Below, piece by piece: positions 11,950-24,900 of a stretch of 64,000 bases of DNA; position 1 is the first letter of the stretch, and the number at the start of each line of letters is the position of its first letter. The translations under genes and the position numbers were made by a program. Below the pieces are notes generated by a model. The model did no database searches. It was given only the letters and a program-made list of their open reading frames with translations, and was not told the origin of the DNA. Source of the DNA: Brachyhypopomus gauderio (lineage: Eukaryota; Chordata; Actinopteri; Gymnotiformes; Hypopomidae); contig NC_135212.1 of assembly GCF_052324685.1 (NCBI RefSeq), positions 19,947,048 through 20,011,047 of the forward strand. Reading direction: 5' to 3'.

Positions 11950-12330
11950 CTGTTAGTTTCTGACTGCTGGACTCACTGCTGTTTGTGGGATGTTTTTGGG
12001 TGGGACGCCACTGTCAACCCAGCAGTGACACTCATGGCTGTAAAATCTACAAGAACGCTATTGTGCCAAATAGTTTCATCAATTTGCCTGTGGTTATTGT
12101 AATTACAAAAGCACGGCACCCACCACCATGCTTCTCCAAATGCCAGTGTCCACTATGCTGACAATTGTCCAACATAAAAAAAAAATCTGTTCAGCAGTGG
12201 TCTGAGACTGACCAGTGATCAGTGTAGAGAGTGATTCGATGGATTGTGTTCGACAGACAGTGGGCCAAACTGTCAGATTGTACCTTGAAATCACACCTAT
12301 GATTGGACCTAATAAAATGCCTGGTAACAG
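11950..12330 (-). repeat. Copy of a dispersed MITE-like repeat family
   Basis: The phrase GGATGTTTTTGGGTGGGACG followed by AACCCAGCAGTGACACTCA matches, in inverted orientation, the copy at 32738-32930 and, more weakly, those at 18130-18440 and 20770-21100. The distal end (CCTAATAAAATGCCTGG at 12308-12324) resembles the terminus of the Tc1-like element in SIAE intron 8. Confidence 0.55.
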
Positions 12331-12430
12331 GGAAAAAGAACGGTTCTGAGTGTAGTTTTTCTCTCTCCCCCCCCACTCCCCTTCAGCAGCAGCCGTGCCC
12401 CGCCGTGACCCCACCCCGAGCGGCGCTGTC

Positions 12431-15400
12431 ATGTGGCAGGAGGCTCGCAAACATGAGCGCAAGTTGCGCGGTATGATGGTAGACTACAAACGCCGCGGGG
12501 AACGGCGGCGTGAGTACTACGAGAAAATTGTAAGTTGATGTTCTGCTTTAATTCATCACAAGCACACTGCACCTGCTACCAGGCACTTTTTCAAAGAGAA
12601 GTAGTAAAACTGAAGCGTAAGCATATATGACACTTGTACCATATATGTGTGTTTGTGAGGCGTGCAGAAAAGTACAAAAGTCATAGCTACACACTATACA
12701 GATCACACTCAAAAGAGAGATTATGAAAGAAAAATCTATATTTTAGTGACACCCGATGGAGAATGGGGTCTCTTTTTGAATCCAGTCCTCCCAAGCTTTC
12801 TTCTATCAAGGTTTCTTCATTTCAAAGGAGTTTTTCTTTGCCACTGTCAGCTAATTTTAAGTGTTAATTGTTGAATGCATTGTGATTTAGCACCTATTTG
12901 CCTCTAGTCCTCTGTTTTCACTCACTCTCGGATCACTGTGTGATGCTTTGCAGAAAAAGGACCCAGCCCAGTTTCTGCAGGTTCATGGTCGTGCCTATAA
13001 AATCCACCTCGATTCGGCTGTAGCCTTGGCCGCCGAGAGTCCCGTCAACATGTGAGTTACAGCAGTCTGTAGGCCCGAGTGCACCAGAGAAATGTCCACA
13101 TGCAGGAGGAAGTGATCTGTGTTCTTCATTCGTTAGAAGCAACTTGGTTGCATTTCTTTTCCAGGATGCCATGGCAGGGAGACCCCAACAACATGATTGA
13201 CAGGTTCGATGTCAGGGCGCACCTGGACTACATTCCCATGTACACACCTACCCTACTGAGCACCACGTGAGTTCACTCTCAAGGAAATTCATCTGCATTA
13301 TTTTTTTTATGTTTTTCAACATGTCTTCTATTTAAAGTATGATAATCGGGCATAGTTCGGCTACTTGTATTTCCTGTCAGAGCACAGTGCATACTTTTTT
13401 GCGTATATTGCTAGTTAAAAAAATAATAATAATTTAAAAAAGTTGCCTTGTGAACCTGTGATCTCGTTGGTGCTATTTTGTGCCAGCTCTGTTGATCAGA
13501 TTGTTTCTGTTGCAGTACCCCTGAGCAGGAATCCGAGGAAAGGAAATGCAATTATGAACGTTATCGAGGCCTGGTGCAGAACGACTTTGCCAACAGTGAG
13601 TGATACCCCATGTACATGTGTAGACTCCATGGCTTGTGCAGGACTCTGTGTTTGGACAGGGTTGTTGTAAGAAGGCAAATCTTAGCTGACTGTGTCCAGG
13701 AGCATAACAGAAACGTCCAGAAACAGGTCTGTGGGAGCTGCTGCGTTCATTTGTTCTCACCCTCTCATAGTCTCCGAGGAGCAGTGTTTGTACCAGATAT
13801 ATGTGGACGAACTCTACGGCGGCCTACAAAAACCAATTGAGGACGAGAAGAAAAAGTAAGTCCACGCTGCCTTGATGGATTGATGAATGCATCTCTATGC
13901 AATGAATTCTCTACAGTGAATTGATACAAGGGCCCTTGCTTTCGGTTTTCCTCCAAGGCTGACTGAGAAGAAGGCGCAGATCGGCTACACGTACGAGGAC
14001 AGCACGGTGCCCGAACAGGACGCTCGCTCGGACAAAGGAGACGAGGAGAACTCAGAGGAGGAAGAGTCAGAAGAGGATGAGGTGATCCCTGACATCGGTA
14101 TGTCATTCTCTCCCTCTCTGCTTTCCTCTCACTAGTTAAAGTAAACCCGGAATGCTAGCTCGGGAATGCTAGTTCTGGAATGCCGACGTGCCTGTTTTTG
14201 CCCTCTAGATGTTGAGGTGGACGTGGACGAGCTGAGTACGGAGCAGGAACTGGACCTAAACAAGATGGCCACGCCGTACGGCATGGGAGAAGGAGACTTC
14301 GTCTGGTCTGTTGGATCATCTTTCATCTTTCGTCTACAAACCAGCCCTTCCCAGTCCTAGCGCCTCCGCCCTGCGCGTTTTAGTGCACCAGCGCTCCCTC
14401 ACATCTGACAGAACCCACTACCTGTTAAACACGCTCTTTAGCGGAAGAGTCCGATGTGCGTAAGAGGCGGCGAGGGGGCACTGAAACGTGCACGGCGGCA
14501 GGCTAGCACCCCCTCCCCCACCCTGACGCCATACGTTAGGTCCTTGGCCGCATGAGGTCTGTTATCGATGAGAGTCTCATAGTAGCAAATATGCCATGAC
14601 GCGTGTATGACTGGCCGAATAACCGACAGGTCTTTGTGGCAGGATGTTGAGAAAAGACAAGGAGGAAGTGGAGGCCATAAAACATGCCAAAGCGCTGGAG
14701 GCAGAGAAGGCGATGTACTCGGTGAGAACTAGACCAGTCCTTCTGCTGGTGTGACTGTTGAGAGGCCCCCCCTTGGTATTTTGTGTGTGCGTGAGATTGG
14801 TGTGTGACCAGCGTGTGTCCTTAGGCAACATACATGAGTGTGTGGGCGTGTGTTTCAGGGCCGGCGATCTCGCAGACAGAGGAGAGAGTTCCGTGAAAAA
14901 TACATGAAGGGAAGGCAAATCAGTCCTCCCAGGTACCTCACTTCGTGCGTCGCCGACACCACTCGGCCAAAGCCGCGTTCACACTCCGACGTGTTTTGAT
15001 TACGTTTGTTTGTTTATTCCAGCTATGCCAGAAGAGATAGTCCCACCTATGACCCCTACAAACGGTTAGTAGCCGTGGCCATCAGCTCATCACTGTTACT
15101 GTGCACTGATTTCTCCGTCTCAGTGTTGTGGGAGGGGGGAGCAACTTGGTTTCTTCGGTAGCACTTGGCGTAGTAGTTAAGCGTTAGAATTGGTTAAGCA
15201 TTAGAATAGAAGTGTATTCTTTTTCTTTCCCTCATCTTTCTCTTTGTCTTTCTCTTTCTCGCTCCACCATGTGCCTCCACCTCCATCTTGCACCACCTCG
15301 TTCCCTCTTTCGACGCCAGACCTCAGTCCGAGTCGAGTTCGGAGTCGCGTTCTCGTTCGAGGTCCCCAGGCAACGATAAGATCACCTTCATCACCAGCTT

Positions 15401-18400
15401 TGGGGGAAGTGACGACGAGGGCACTGCGACCGCACAAGCCCCGCCTTCTGCGCAGTCAAGCCACGCCCCCTCCAACCCTGCAGGTCATAGCAGGGGCTCC
15501 CGGTCGGTAACCTCCCCTTTCTTCTTCTCCCCCTGGCTTTTCGTTGGATGTTTACTCCTGTCATTCATACACGTGTTGCGCTGCAATAGCTTGTGTGACG
15601 TTTCATTGAGGCTGGGTCACAAGTTCAGGGTTCTAGTCTCTGGATTGGAAACTTGTGTATGGACTGCAGTGTAATGGTACAGTTGCAGATACAGTAGCAC
15701 CTTTTATGAGGGTCACAGCTTCATTAAAGTTAAGGACCAGCTATTATCAATAACATGCGCAAGCTTCTGGAATTGGTTTTCCAGACCAGATTTAATATAT
15801 TTTTATTAAAATTAATTTTCCAGACTGTTAACCCTAAGGTACAAGGTATAGGCCTGAATCACCATTGGCATTGCTTTTTCATCCAGGAGCTTAAATCCAT
15901 GTTGAGGGATTCTGCCCAGTGTTTAGCGTGGCATGCAGTGCGTGTTCGCCCTCCCTTGGCCCGTGCACCCGTAACGACGGCGCACCCTGGGGTTGTTCTG
16001 TTCTCTGTCCAGCAGGAGGCGCTCCTCCTCCAGCCGCTCTTCCTACTCCTCACGCTCCTCCTCGCGCCACTCGTCCCGCTCGTCGTCCCGGTCCAGGCGC
16101 GGGCGGCGGGCACGCGGAGCTCGCGACGTCCGGCACTCGCGCTCTCGCTCCCGCCGCCGCTCCGACTCCAGGTCGCGCCAGCGCGGAGGGGCGGGGGGCG
16201 GCGGAGGCTCCAGAAGACGCTACGAACGCACGCGCTCCCGCTCCACGGAGAGAGAGCGCGACAGGGGGAGGCACTACGCACCACGCAGGCGAACCAGGTG
16301 CGAGAGGGAGGGCCTTCGGGGTTCGTTTACAAGTCCGAGGTCGGTAGAATGAGCTCGCATGCCCGAGCTGCTCCTCAAAGTGTTTCTGCTCGAATCCAAA
16401 GGTCACACTCTCGATCTCGATCGGCTGACCGCGGTCGGCGAGGCGGGCGGAGTTCCCGCTCTCGCTCTCGCTCGGCTGACCGCGGCCGTCGAGGTGGGCG
16501 GAGTTGTGGTTACAGGAGGGGCGGAGCCAGCAGCAGTCGAAGTCCGTCCTGCTCCATTCCCACCAGCCAAAGCCCCTCCCCTTCCTCCCGCTCCAGCCAG
16601 ACCGCCACAGCCGGTCTTTCTGACAAACTGAGAAAGTGAGTCCGGTTGGCACCACAGCAGCATGGGTGCATTACTTCATCATAATAAAAATAGATGGATG
16701 GAAATGAATTATTTTGGACCTGTTGAAGGCTTTAACAATAATTCTCTTTCTTGCACAATTCTCTCTCTCTCTCTCCCTGCGTGTTTCTCTCGCAGGCCTG
16801 ACACTCCGGGTGGTAAAGAGACGGGAGCTGCCAAAGTCAGTAAGAATTTGATATAGCTGGTTTTGTTGCTAAAGACTACGCCTCCCTCCCTCCTGACAGG
16901 CTGACGCAGTTGTCAATAAGTCTGATCCTCCCACCCACCTCATTCAGTCCCGGCTCCTCGGAGAGCGTCCAGTGTCGTTGGAATTGTCCTCTGATTGGCC
17001 ATCTCCATAGCAATCAGCTCTGCACCAGGCGACCGCAGTGCTCCGTGTTTCGAAAAACACAGTGGTCCTTTCAAGGGCACCTATTTCTGAACCTGTTTAA
17101 CCCTCATTTATGGTGTGAGCGTGTGACGGAAAGACCGTGCCGAGAATGTGTGAGGTACAACACAGAGGGGCTGTTATCTATATTCTTATTGTGTTTGTGT
17201 ATGTTCCCTTTTGAACACTCGCACCATGATTTCGGTCTCACCTGAAAGTTCTTACATACCGTCAGACTCAGATACCAGGATGATGATGAGAGTCTGATGA
17301 GATCATGGGGAGTGCGGAGGCAAAATGAGCGTTGGTTAGGAGCAGAGAGAGGGAGGCCAGGTGGGGCGTGGGGCATGCTGAGACAGGCAGGAGTTCACTC
17401 CTCCCTCACCTGCGTGAACACACCCGCAGCCCCCGCTCTGAAAGGGCTCGGGACGGGCCACGGCAACATTGCTGGAAGACATTTTGTTACCGATCCCCTA
17501 AATATGAGGCAGGAAAGACTTGGGGGAGGGGGGGGGTTGTCCAGCACACCGTAGCCCACTACAGCCTCTCTCTTCTGCACGTGCACACACACAAACACAC
17601 ACCCCCATCATCACCACGGGGGAAAAACCCCCAAGGCAAAAAAAAAAAAAAAAAACACCAGCAGACACCTGTGAAATCCGGCGCTGCTGTAGGGCGGACG
17701 CCAGACACGTCCAGTGTAAAGGGTCTGTGTGTGATCGGTGAGCCCTACCTCCGGGAGCACTCCTGAAGGGGGGGCCCGCCGTGTCAGATGACAGCGTGTA
17801 AGCCCCAATATCACCACCCCCCACCCCTCTCCAGTCTGAGCGTCCCCCCCGGAATTTGTGTCTAATAACAGCATGTCCGTTACAGCCCAAGATGACCCCC
17901 CAAGAAAAGCTGAAGATTCGCATGCAGAAGGCTCTCAACAAACAATGTGAGTTATAACACCCTTCACCTGCGACCACACAGACGCCTCGCAAAACACGGA
18001 GACCGCTCATTTCTACGTTCATATGTATTATTTTTTTATGGTTTTAAAATCACGTATTGCACTTTGATAGAATGGCGTGTGTTCAGTCGGTCTGCGTTTC
18101 TCCACGTGTGAGCCCATTGGCAAGCTCTGCCCTGGCCACCAGCTGCATTAGAAACGGCGTGGAGGTGTATGGTTTTTATAGCCCATCTGACACCCTGCCT
18201 GTGCCACTGCCGTGTGGAGAGAGGTCTACCACCACCCAAAAATATCCAGCCAACAGCAGCACTGTGGTCAGAAACTGACCACTGGCACACAGGGCAGCTT
18301 CCCAATAGTGCACAGCAACAGATGGGCAGTACTCTGTATTTGTGCACCTGTAAAATTAGCTGTAAAATTCCCATAAATTAGCTGCACCTAATAAACAGGC

Positions 18401-19055
18401 CAGTGAGTTTGGGTACAGAGTAGGTGTTTCAAGTGCAAGGCGTGGTTATTGTATGGACACGAAGCCAAAGTACTAATAATGTTAAAGGGCATATTTTCAT
18501 GTCATCTGATTTAATTGAAACTCTTGAGTCCTTGTCTAATATGGCTTCAAGTGCATCTTCACATTCTCCCCTTGCTGCTGTGCAGAGGAATTATTGTTCA
18601 TTTGTGCATTTAAATGTGTTTGGTATGCAATGCGTGTCATGTGATGGCAGCACAGGCCACTAATAACTGCAGGCCAGTACTGATGAGATGAGGCACTCTT
18701 AGTGGTGGGAAATGAGGAAGTTGATGTGACCGTCTTCTCTTCTTCCTCTAACCCCCCCGGGCTCCTGCAGCCAAGGCGGATAAGAAGGCCGCACAAGTAA
18801 AAATCCAGCAGCAGGAACACAAACGACAGGTGTGTGTGCGCGCGCGCACACGTGGTTGCTCACGTGTCGTGTTTCACACCTATTTCTCAGATTCTCTCAC
18901 TACTGACGCCGTTTTAATCATATTCTAACAGCTGTGTGTGTGTGTGTGTGTTTCTCTTCTAAACCTTAGGAACGAGAAGGAGTCCTAAGAGCCATGGCTC
19001 GCAAAATACGCATGAAGTAAGCATGCACGTGTGATTAAATTGTTGTGTTTGTAAC

Positions 19056-19138
<83 letters not shown>

Positions 19139-19658
19139 CCCTCACCCTCCGAGACCTGCTGGTGTGTGTTGCAGGGAGCGAGAGCGGCGGGAGAGGGAGC
19201 GGGATGAGTGGGAACGTCAGTATGGCCGCCAGAGCCATTCACCTTCCCCTAACGCCAAATACAGTGAGTCCCCCAGTGCAGAGAGAGTCCACTGTATGGC
19301 AATGTTATTACTAGTGTGCTCTAGATTAGTCTAGAATGTGTAGTTGGATTTGATACAACCTTACCCTTGTGTTTCCATGGAGGATATTTAAGGCATGGCA
19401 GCGTAAAAAAAAAAAAAAGTATATAATGAGTATATACTGAAAACAATAAAAAAATATGTCAGCTCTAACGCAAGTTGTTTGCGTCTTCAGGTCGAGATTA
19501 CGGCTCATCCAGACGGTAGGTGGAAATAATTTCGAATACCCTCAAAACAAACGTCGGACTTTGGAGTTGTTCCAGATTCAGTTCTGCCTCACTGGGCCCA
19601 TCTCTGTCCACGCAGGAGGTCGCGCTCCAGATCACGAAGCCCGTACTATCGCTACTGA
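12431..19658 (+). CDS. CLASRP: CLK4-associating serine/arginine-rich protein (20 coding exons)
   Basis: This nuclear SR-like protein of the SWAP/SFRS16 type binds CLK4 kinase and influences alternative splicing. Exons: 12431-12529, 12954-13051, 13165-13266, 13516-13595, 13771-13855, 13958-14097, 14209-14305, 14643-14721, 14859-14932, 15023-15064, 15320-15502, 16013-16297, 16402-16635, 16796-16835, 17886-17946, 18771-18829, 18970-19016, 19175-19263, 19491-19515, 19616-19658. The product is 653 aa (human is 674). Residues 1 to about 130 form the conserved N-terminal splicing-regulator domain (MMVDYKRR, MMPWQGDPNNMIDRFDVRAH, YERYRGLVQNDF). An acidic stretch follows (residues 160-205). Residues 300-533 form a long RS domain, then a charged helical region (547-630) and a short C-terminal RS tail. 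The donors of exons 7, 10, 11 and 14 are weak (GTCTGT, GTTAGT, GTCGGT, GTCAGT), so the exon 11/12 boundary is the least certain. Confidence 0.94.
12758..12850 (-). repeat. Second copy of the interspersed repeat seen in SIAE intron 8
   Basis: The reverse complement begins GACAGTGGCAAAGAAAAACT and continues with GAAGAAACCTTG and a GGGAGGACT phrase, matching 7361-7445. It lies inside CLASRP intron 1 of the coding region (between coding exons 1 and 2). Confidence 0.65.
16836..17885. other. CLASRP intron 14, no separate gene
   Basis: This 1050-base intron is longer than most CLASRP introns. It contains a poly(A) run (17639-17655) and GC-rich patches with open frames on both strands, but none joins to neighbouring exons in phase. 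If the intron were retained, translation would stop within eight codons. Confidence 0.5.
18130..18440 (+). repeat. MITE-like repeat copy in CLASRP intron 15
   Basis: CCACCCAAAAATATCCA with GTCAGAAACTGACCACTG (18232-18285) matches 32872-32915 almost base for base. The end GCACCTAATAAACAGGCCAG (near 18383) followed by TGAGT is close to the reverse complement of the Tc1-like terminus at 7113. This suggests a non-autonomous family mobilised by that transposase. No coding capacity is seen. Confidence 0.6.
19059..19134. repeat. (GT)38 microsatellite in CLASRP intron 17
   Basis: A pure 76-base GT run lies 40 bases upstream of the exon 18 acceptor. Confidence 0.97.
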
Positions 19659-20600
19659 TCCCAGTCTCCCTGCCACCACCACCGCTTGGCACACGTGGGA
19701 AGAGGAGAGCTGGGACGTCATGTAGGACGGAGCGTCCCGGTCCAGAGTTCAGGGCTCACCCACTTCATCCCTTCCACCTCCCAGCACAGCTACAGCAGGC
19801 AGACCAGAGCTCTGAAGCCTTCTGTCACCTGCTTCAGGTGGATGAGGAGCTGAACAGGAGAAAAAATAAATGCAATGGCAGGGGGTCCCTGGGGACTGGA
19901 ATCAGAGCGTCTGATCTAAGACGTATACTGTATCTGAAGAGCTGAAGGGACAACTGAGAGGCAGGTTGAAGAATTCTTTCTTTCTTTTATTCGTTCTTTC
20001 TTTCTTTTGCCCACTTCCAATCTGATTCCTGATAAGTACCCCCGTTTAAAAGGTTAGATTTCCCTTTTGTTGGTTCTAATGAAATACACTGTTTTTTTGT
20101 TGTTGTTGTTTTTTTACTCTCCCATTATGTTTTATAGCATAGTCAGAGCAACCCTTGCTTTAGGGACAATTCGGCTAATGTGGGGAAAAATGATTCTCGA
20201 ATGATTGAATTGCCTTTTGCACAGAGATTAGCTGTGTGGGTGAATCCAGTGCTTGTGCGTCTCCCTCTTTTCTGTCTTCTGAGAATGGTCTTAACTTTTG
20301 AGGGGGCTCAACATTTTGAAGTGCATATGAGATCAGACCTACATTTGTACATAATGGGGATGTATGTGTATGGGTATGCGTGCGTGTACGCGTGTGTGTG
20401 TGTCTGTGTGTGTGTGTCCAGCTGACAACTTAAAACCCATGCTGAGGGGAGGAGGATGATTGTCTTTTAAAGTTCAAAGACTTGCATACTGTAAATATGT
20501 CTAACTACCATCTGTACTGTTTGGCCTTGTGTTTTACCCAGAGTCGACCTCAGTATACAGATATTGGGAAAAGCAAATAAAATGCTTACAAAGAATGAAA
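19659..20600 (+). other. CLASRP 3' UTR
   Basis: Sequence after the TGA at 19656-19658. It contains T-rich and TTTC-repeat patches (19970-20010, 20090-20115) and a short GT tract near 20394-20417, and ends near a canonical AATAAA. No further gene is visible. Confidence 0.6.
20576..20581 (+). terminator. CLASRP polyadenylation signal
   Basis: AATAAA lies about 920 bases after the CLASRP stop, with GT-rich and T-rich sequence following. An earlier AATAAA near 19865 is an alternative. Confidence 0.55.
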
Positions 20601-20769
20601 AATGTCTCGAGACTTCATTTGTACATATTATTAAAATGTTACAAATCATTTTCCCTGCAGGCCTATTCTATTCACCACTCACTTCAAAATAGGCTTTCAT
20701 TTAGGTATAACTTGTATACAGTTGAAACCTACTGTGGTTATACAGAATTTCTTAGCTGACTTTGAGCAG

Positions 20770-21100
20770 TTTCAGTGGTCAGTGTCTGACCAAAACACCA
20801 CTACTTGCTGGGTGTTTGTGGGTGGCAGACAACACACTTACATGATGGAGAAAATGCTCCTGTGACTGATAAAGCCATGCTAGCATACCAGCTACAATTG
20901 TGTCAGGGTCACTGGTGTGCTGAGAATGGTCTTCAAGCCAGATGATATCTGCTCAGCTGTGGTTCTGTGGACACAAACGTGCCAGTGATTAAGCGTAGAG
21001 GGTGTGAAATCTAAAGCAGCAGATGCGCCATCGTAGTTGTTCACTTTACATGTGCACCTGCAAAATAGATGCTCACTATTAAAGTGTCCAATAAATGTAG
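20770..21100 (-). repeat. Diverged MITE-like repeat copy between CLASRP and ZNF296
   Basis: It shares the order of motifs (CTGACC, TTTGTGGGTGGCAG, AACACAC, then an AATAAA-bearing distal end near 21090) with the other copies in this window. It is the most diverged copy. Confidence 0.4.
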
Positions 21101-21661
21101 AACCGGTCTAGAGATTTATTACAGTGTGGTAAATGTATTGCTAATTGCTTAAATAAATATTAAACAGCGTTCAACTCTTCAATGCTTGCCTGCCTAAATA
21201 AATAAGTCGCCTTCCATTCTTCAAAGTTTGCCGATACATTTTTTTTTACCGCCAGATGGCGCGATTAAGCCTAAGAAATAACGTGAAGCGTGTGCCAAGT
21301 GTCTTTCGATGTAAACCTTTTTGATTTGAGGAGTTTCCGTTGTATGCCGTATTCCAACTGTATTTCTCAGCTTGACATATAAGGGCAAATGCTTTACAAA
21401 AAAAGGGGGGGGCTAATAAAAAGTAACCCTCTTTGGTTTCGAAATCAAGAGGACAGCAAAACACCTGTCTTAGGCGACCTGAATAAACCCACTTCCTCCC
21501 TACCCACATCCTTCAGCCAGTACGTTGTATTGGTGTCAAGGCGCTGCAGACGTGCACCGTCAAACCGACCATTAATTTCTCGCGTAACGAGGCATATCTA
21601 CATTTTTTGGTTCGGTTTCTGTCACATTACGGCTCCACAGCTTGGTCTTTAGCACCACTAC

Positions 21662-21940
21662 GGGACTTGGTGTGAGGGGTGGAGGCGGGTGGAGGAGGGT
21701 TGGAGGCGGGGTGGAGGTCGGAGAGGCGCTGGCGGGCGGCGCCTACTACAACGTCGCCCGTGCCCCCGTCTCCGCACAACTAGTTGTCTGAACTTGAACA
21801 CTGACGGTTAGAAGGTTGCGACCGTGACCACAGCCGCCGGACAGAACCGCGAGGTGCTGGTCTCCGTTTCACGACCCGCGTCGACTCCGCTTATTTAGGG
21901 ACGTACAACTGGAACCGGGACGCCCCCGTTAAAGCCCAGA
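21662..21940 (+). promoter_or_regulatory. ZNF296 GC-rich promoter and 5' UTR
   Basis: Upstream of the ATG at 21941 is a dense GGAGGCGGG-type array of GC boxes (21680-21720), then CpG-rich sequence (GCGGGCGGCGCC). This is typical of a CpG-island promoter. No TATA box is seen. Confidence 0.5.
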
Positions 21941-24900
21941 ATGTCCAGGCGCAAACTCGGAAGCCGACCGCAGCACCTGAGCGCAATTCAAGGTAAACTA
22001 GAAACTTTTACACACGACGAAACGTGACCGACAGAGTGGACCGTGATTGGGGACGGTCACACTGACAGGACCCTAATCACAAGATAAAACTGAAAAAAGT
22101 GATGTCCGTTCATTTATGTGCAAGAGTTGTATTGGACACCAGACACTTGACAGTTGGCTTCGTTTGACAGAAAATGTAGGTGTAAATCATGAGTGCGTTA
22201 TAAACTAATGGCCGGTATCACTTGTACTACCTGGACGGGGTTCTGGACGGTGTTCTGTACGGGGACCACTAAACTCTCGTCGGGACGTTGTGTGTGTGTC
22301 GTTTCGGCGTAACTTGGACAGTTTCTTCCAGGGGGAGACAACACAACGTGCTCACACACTTCCTTATTGCATCCTCCTTTCTTTCTTTTTCGACTGTGTC
22401 GTTGTAGCGGCTGCTACTTCGCTCCTAATTTATCCTCATTATTTTGTTCCGTTCACTTTTCACCACACTCGTTTTTTTTTTTTTTGTATTTTGTGACACC
22501 GGGTAGAATACCGCGCGTTTGTGTTTACGCGAGGAAAGACGTGGTGTTTATGCTTCTAAAAACAAACAAACAAACAACTTTTATTTATTTATTTGGACCA
22601 CCTGGTTCTGTTGACAAACACCGGGGTCGTGAGACGGGAGCGCGCGCGCGCGTGAACGGCTCGTGGACGTCGGTGGACGCGCGGTCGTCGCCTGTCGTGT
22701 CGTTGCCAGGAACAAGGTGTCTCTTTTCCTCTTCCCCCAACGGAGGTCAGTCGTGCGTGCTTCACCTGACCACAAGACCTGCATGTCGCATGGTGAGAGG
22801 GTGCAACCGCGCCTTGTGCGTGTCTGCGCAAACAGCCGGCGCAGTAGAAACAGGAAAGGTGACATTTTTGAATAACCACCGGTGAAATCCTTCCCTCTCC
22901 GGGACTGTCTGTACCTGCAGCGGCGCGGCTAACCTGGCCCGGGCAGGTGGAGCCAGTCCGGGCTGCTATAGGTAGGACTGCGCTGTGACCACAACTGCAC
23001 CCAGCCTAAAGGGCAAGTTACTCATCTGACACTCTGAGGAAGAACTGGCCTCAGACGAGTAGAGAGATGGGAGATTTTAATTTATTTTATTTTTTTTGTG
23101 AACATGATCTGGGTTGTTTTGTGAGCAGATGAAATAATTTGATTGTGTTCCGAGCTGGGTCCAAGGTTGGACGGAGTTCAGTCACATTTTTTTTTAACTC
23201 TTTGCATAAAGTTTAGTGGATAAAGTAAGTTCAACAACAGATCATTAAGCTGGTCTTGTGAAGGGCTCACCCCAAAAAGTTCTCCTCTACTGTACATCAT
23301 TTCTGACCCATAAACCGTGTTTGACTGTAATGACTGTTTCACCGTCATGGTTCGAACTGTACCCCAGTCAGAGTTCACAGTGTTTGTGCGTGGTGTGAAA
23401 GCGAGCTCGCTGAAAACACAGGACTTGCGAGAACGTGTGAGAACGTGTGAGAGGTGACTGTAGTGTGTTTTTTTGCCCGTGACGTATCCGTGTTCTGGAG
23501 TGGTCGGCGGAGCGTGTAGCCCGAGTGCTTCCTGTGTGAAGCAGGCAGAGTGGCAGAGTCACAGGAAGTGGTCAGCGTCTGCTGACCAGACAGCGACCGG
23601 TTCAGAGTGGCAGCTGCACGAGAGACCCAGGCACCTACAGAGAAGTGAAAGTAACGCTTCAGCAGAGAGAGAGAGAGGAGAAAAAACCAGACCAGTTGAG
23701 GGCTGCTTGAAAGCCGGTTAGGTTGGTCATTCACAGAGCCCCAGGGAACTGCGTGAGGGGAGGAGTGGGGTCACAGCGGGTGTTGTGGGTACTGGGGGGT
23801 GAGGGGTGGATGAGGATGGGTAAAAAGTGTCTTATCTGTCTGTTTTTCTTTTATCGGGCACATGACTGCATGGTTTGGGTCTCACTCTCCCTCCCCATGT
23901 CCTCTGTCTCAGATGACCCGGAGAGCGGCGCGATGCCCGGCTCCGCCCCCTCTCCCGACCTCTCGGCAGAGTCCGCGGTCGGCGGCAGCGACCTGCTGAC
24001 GTGTGGGCAGTGCGGTCAGGCGTTCCCCCTGGCCCACATCCTGACCTTCATCCAGCACAAACAGGGAGGGTGTGGCGGCGCCGGGACTGGCCCGCTGAGC
24101 CACGCCCCTCCATCTCCAGCCAATCACGTGGTCAGGCGGGGCCCGGGCGCGCAGGTGGAGGCGGGCTACATGGCACTCAGGAGGATGACGGACAGGCGGT
24201 GGGAGGAAGAGCCAGGTGGGAAGGCGGAGGCTAGCCGAGCAGGTGAGTTCTGGGCACTAATTAGCGTCATTCTTTTATTGTCCTCTCGTTTAACGAACTT
24301 GCCCCCAGTCCGTCTCATTAGGCCTCCGTTGCCGCGACGCTGAGGCCTTTGTGAGTTAGAGACGCCGGCGCTAATTGTGTGGAACGGATAGGCAGTTCAG
24401 TTACACACACACACACACACACACACATGCACGTGCAAACACACACACACAAACACGCACTCATACACACCCAAGGGGGGGGGGGGGGGTGTGAGAGGCA
24501 CACCTGAGCATCTCCTTGACTCACAGGTCTCACAGGTGAAATGTCCAGGTAAACACCACACAGTCAGGCCATACACACAACTCCCAGAGCACCATACACA
24601 CACGCACACACGCACATGCAGACACTTGCACTCCCTGAAGTCCCAAACAACGTATTACTAGAGACCAACAGTCAGTCCTCGTCAACACTGATCATTTATC
24701 TGCTCTGTCTCCGCTCTCTTATAACCAGAGCTTGATTGAAAGGAATCCTTTAACTAATTCTGTACTGTACTGTACAGAGCAGTATCAGTGTGTTTTGAAT
24801 TGTTGAATTGTTGTGACTTTTCGTGTTGTGGTCCTTTATAATAAGATGTTGGATGAGACTTGCTGATCCTTTTAGAGTAGGGAAGATTCTTTAGTTCTGG

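Noticed and set aside
15993-16352. SR-rich open frame as a separate small protein
   Set aside because: It is exon 12 of CLASRP read from inside the preceding intron.
15755-16639. 294-codon plus-strand open frame across CLASRP exons 12 and 13
   Set aside because: It reads through intron sequence and uses the wrong frame for exon 12. Only its last part, in exon 13, is genuine CLASRP.
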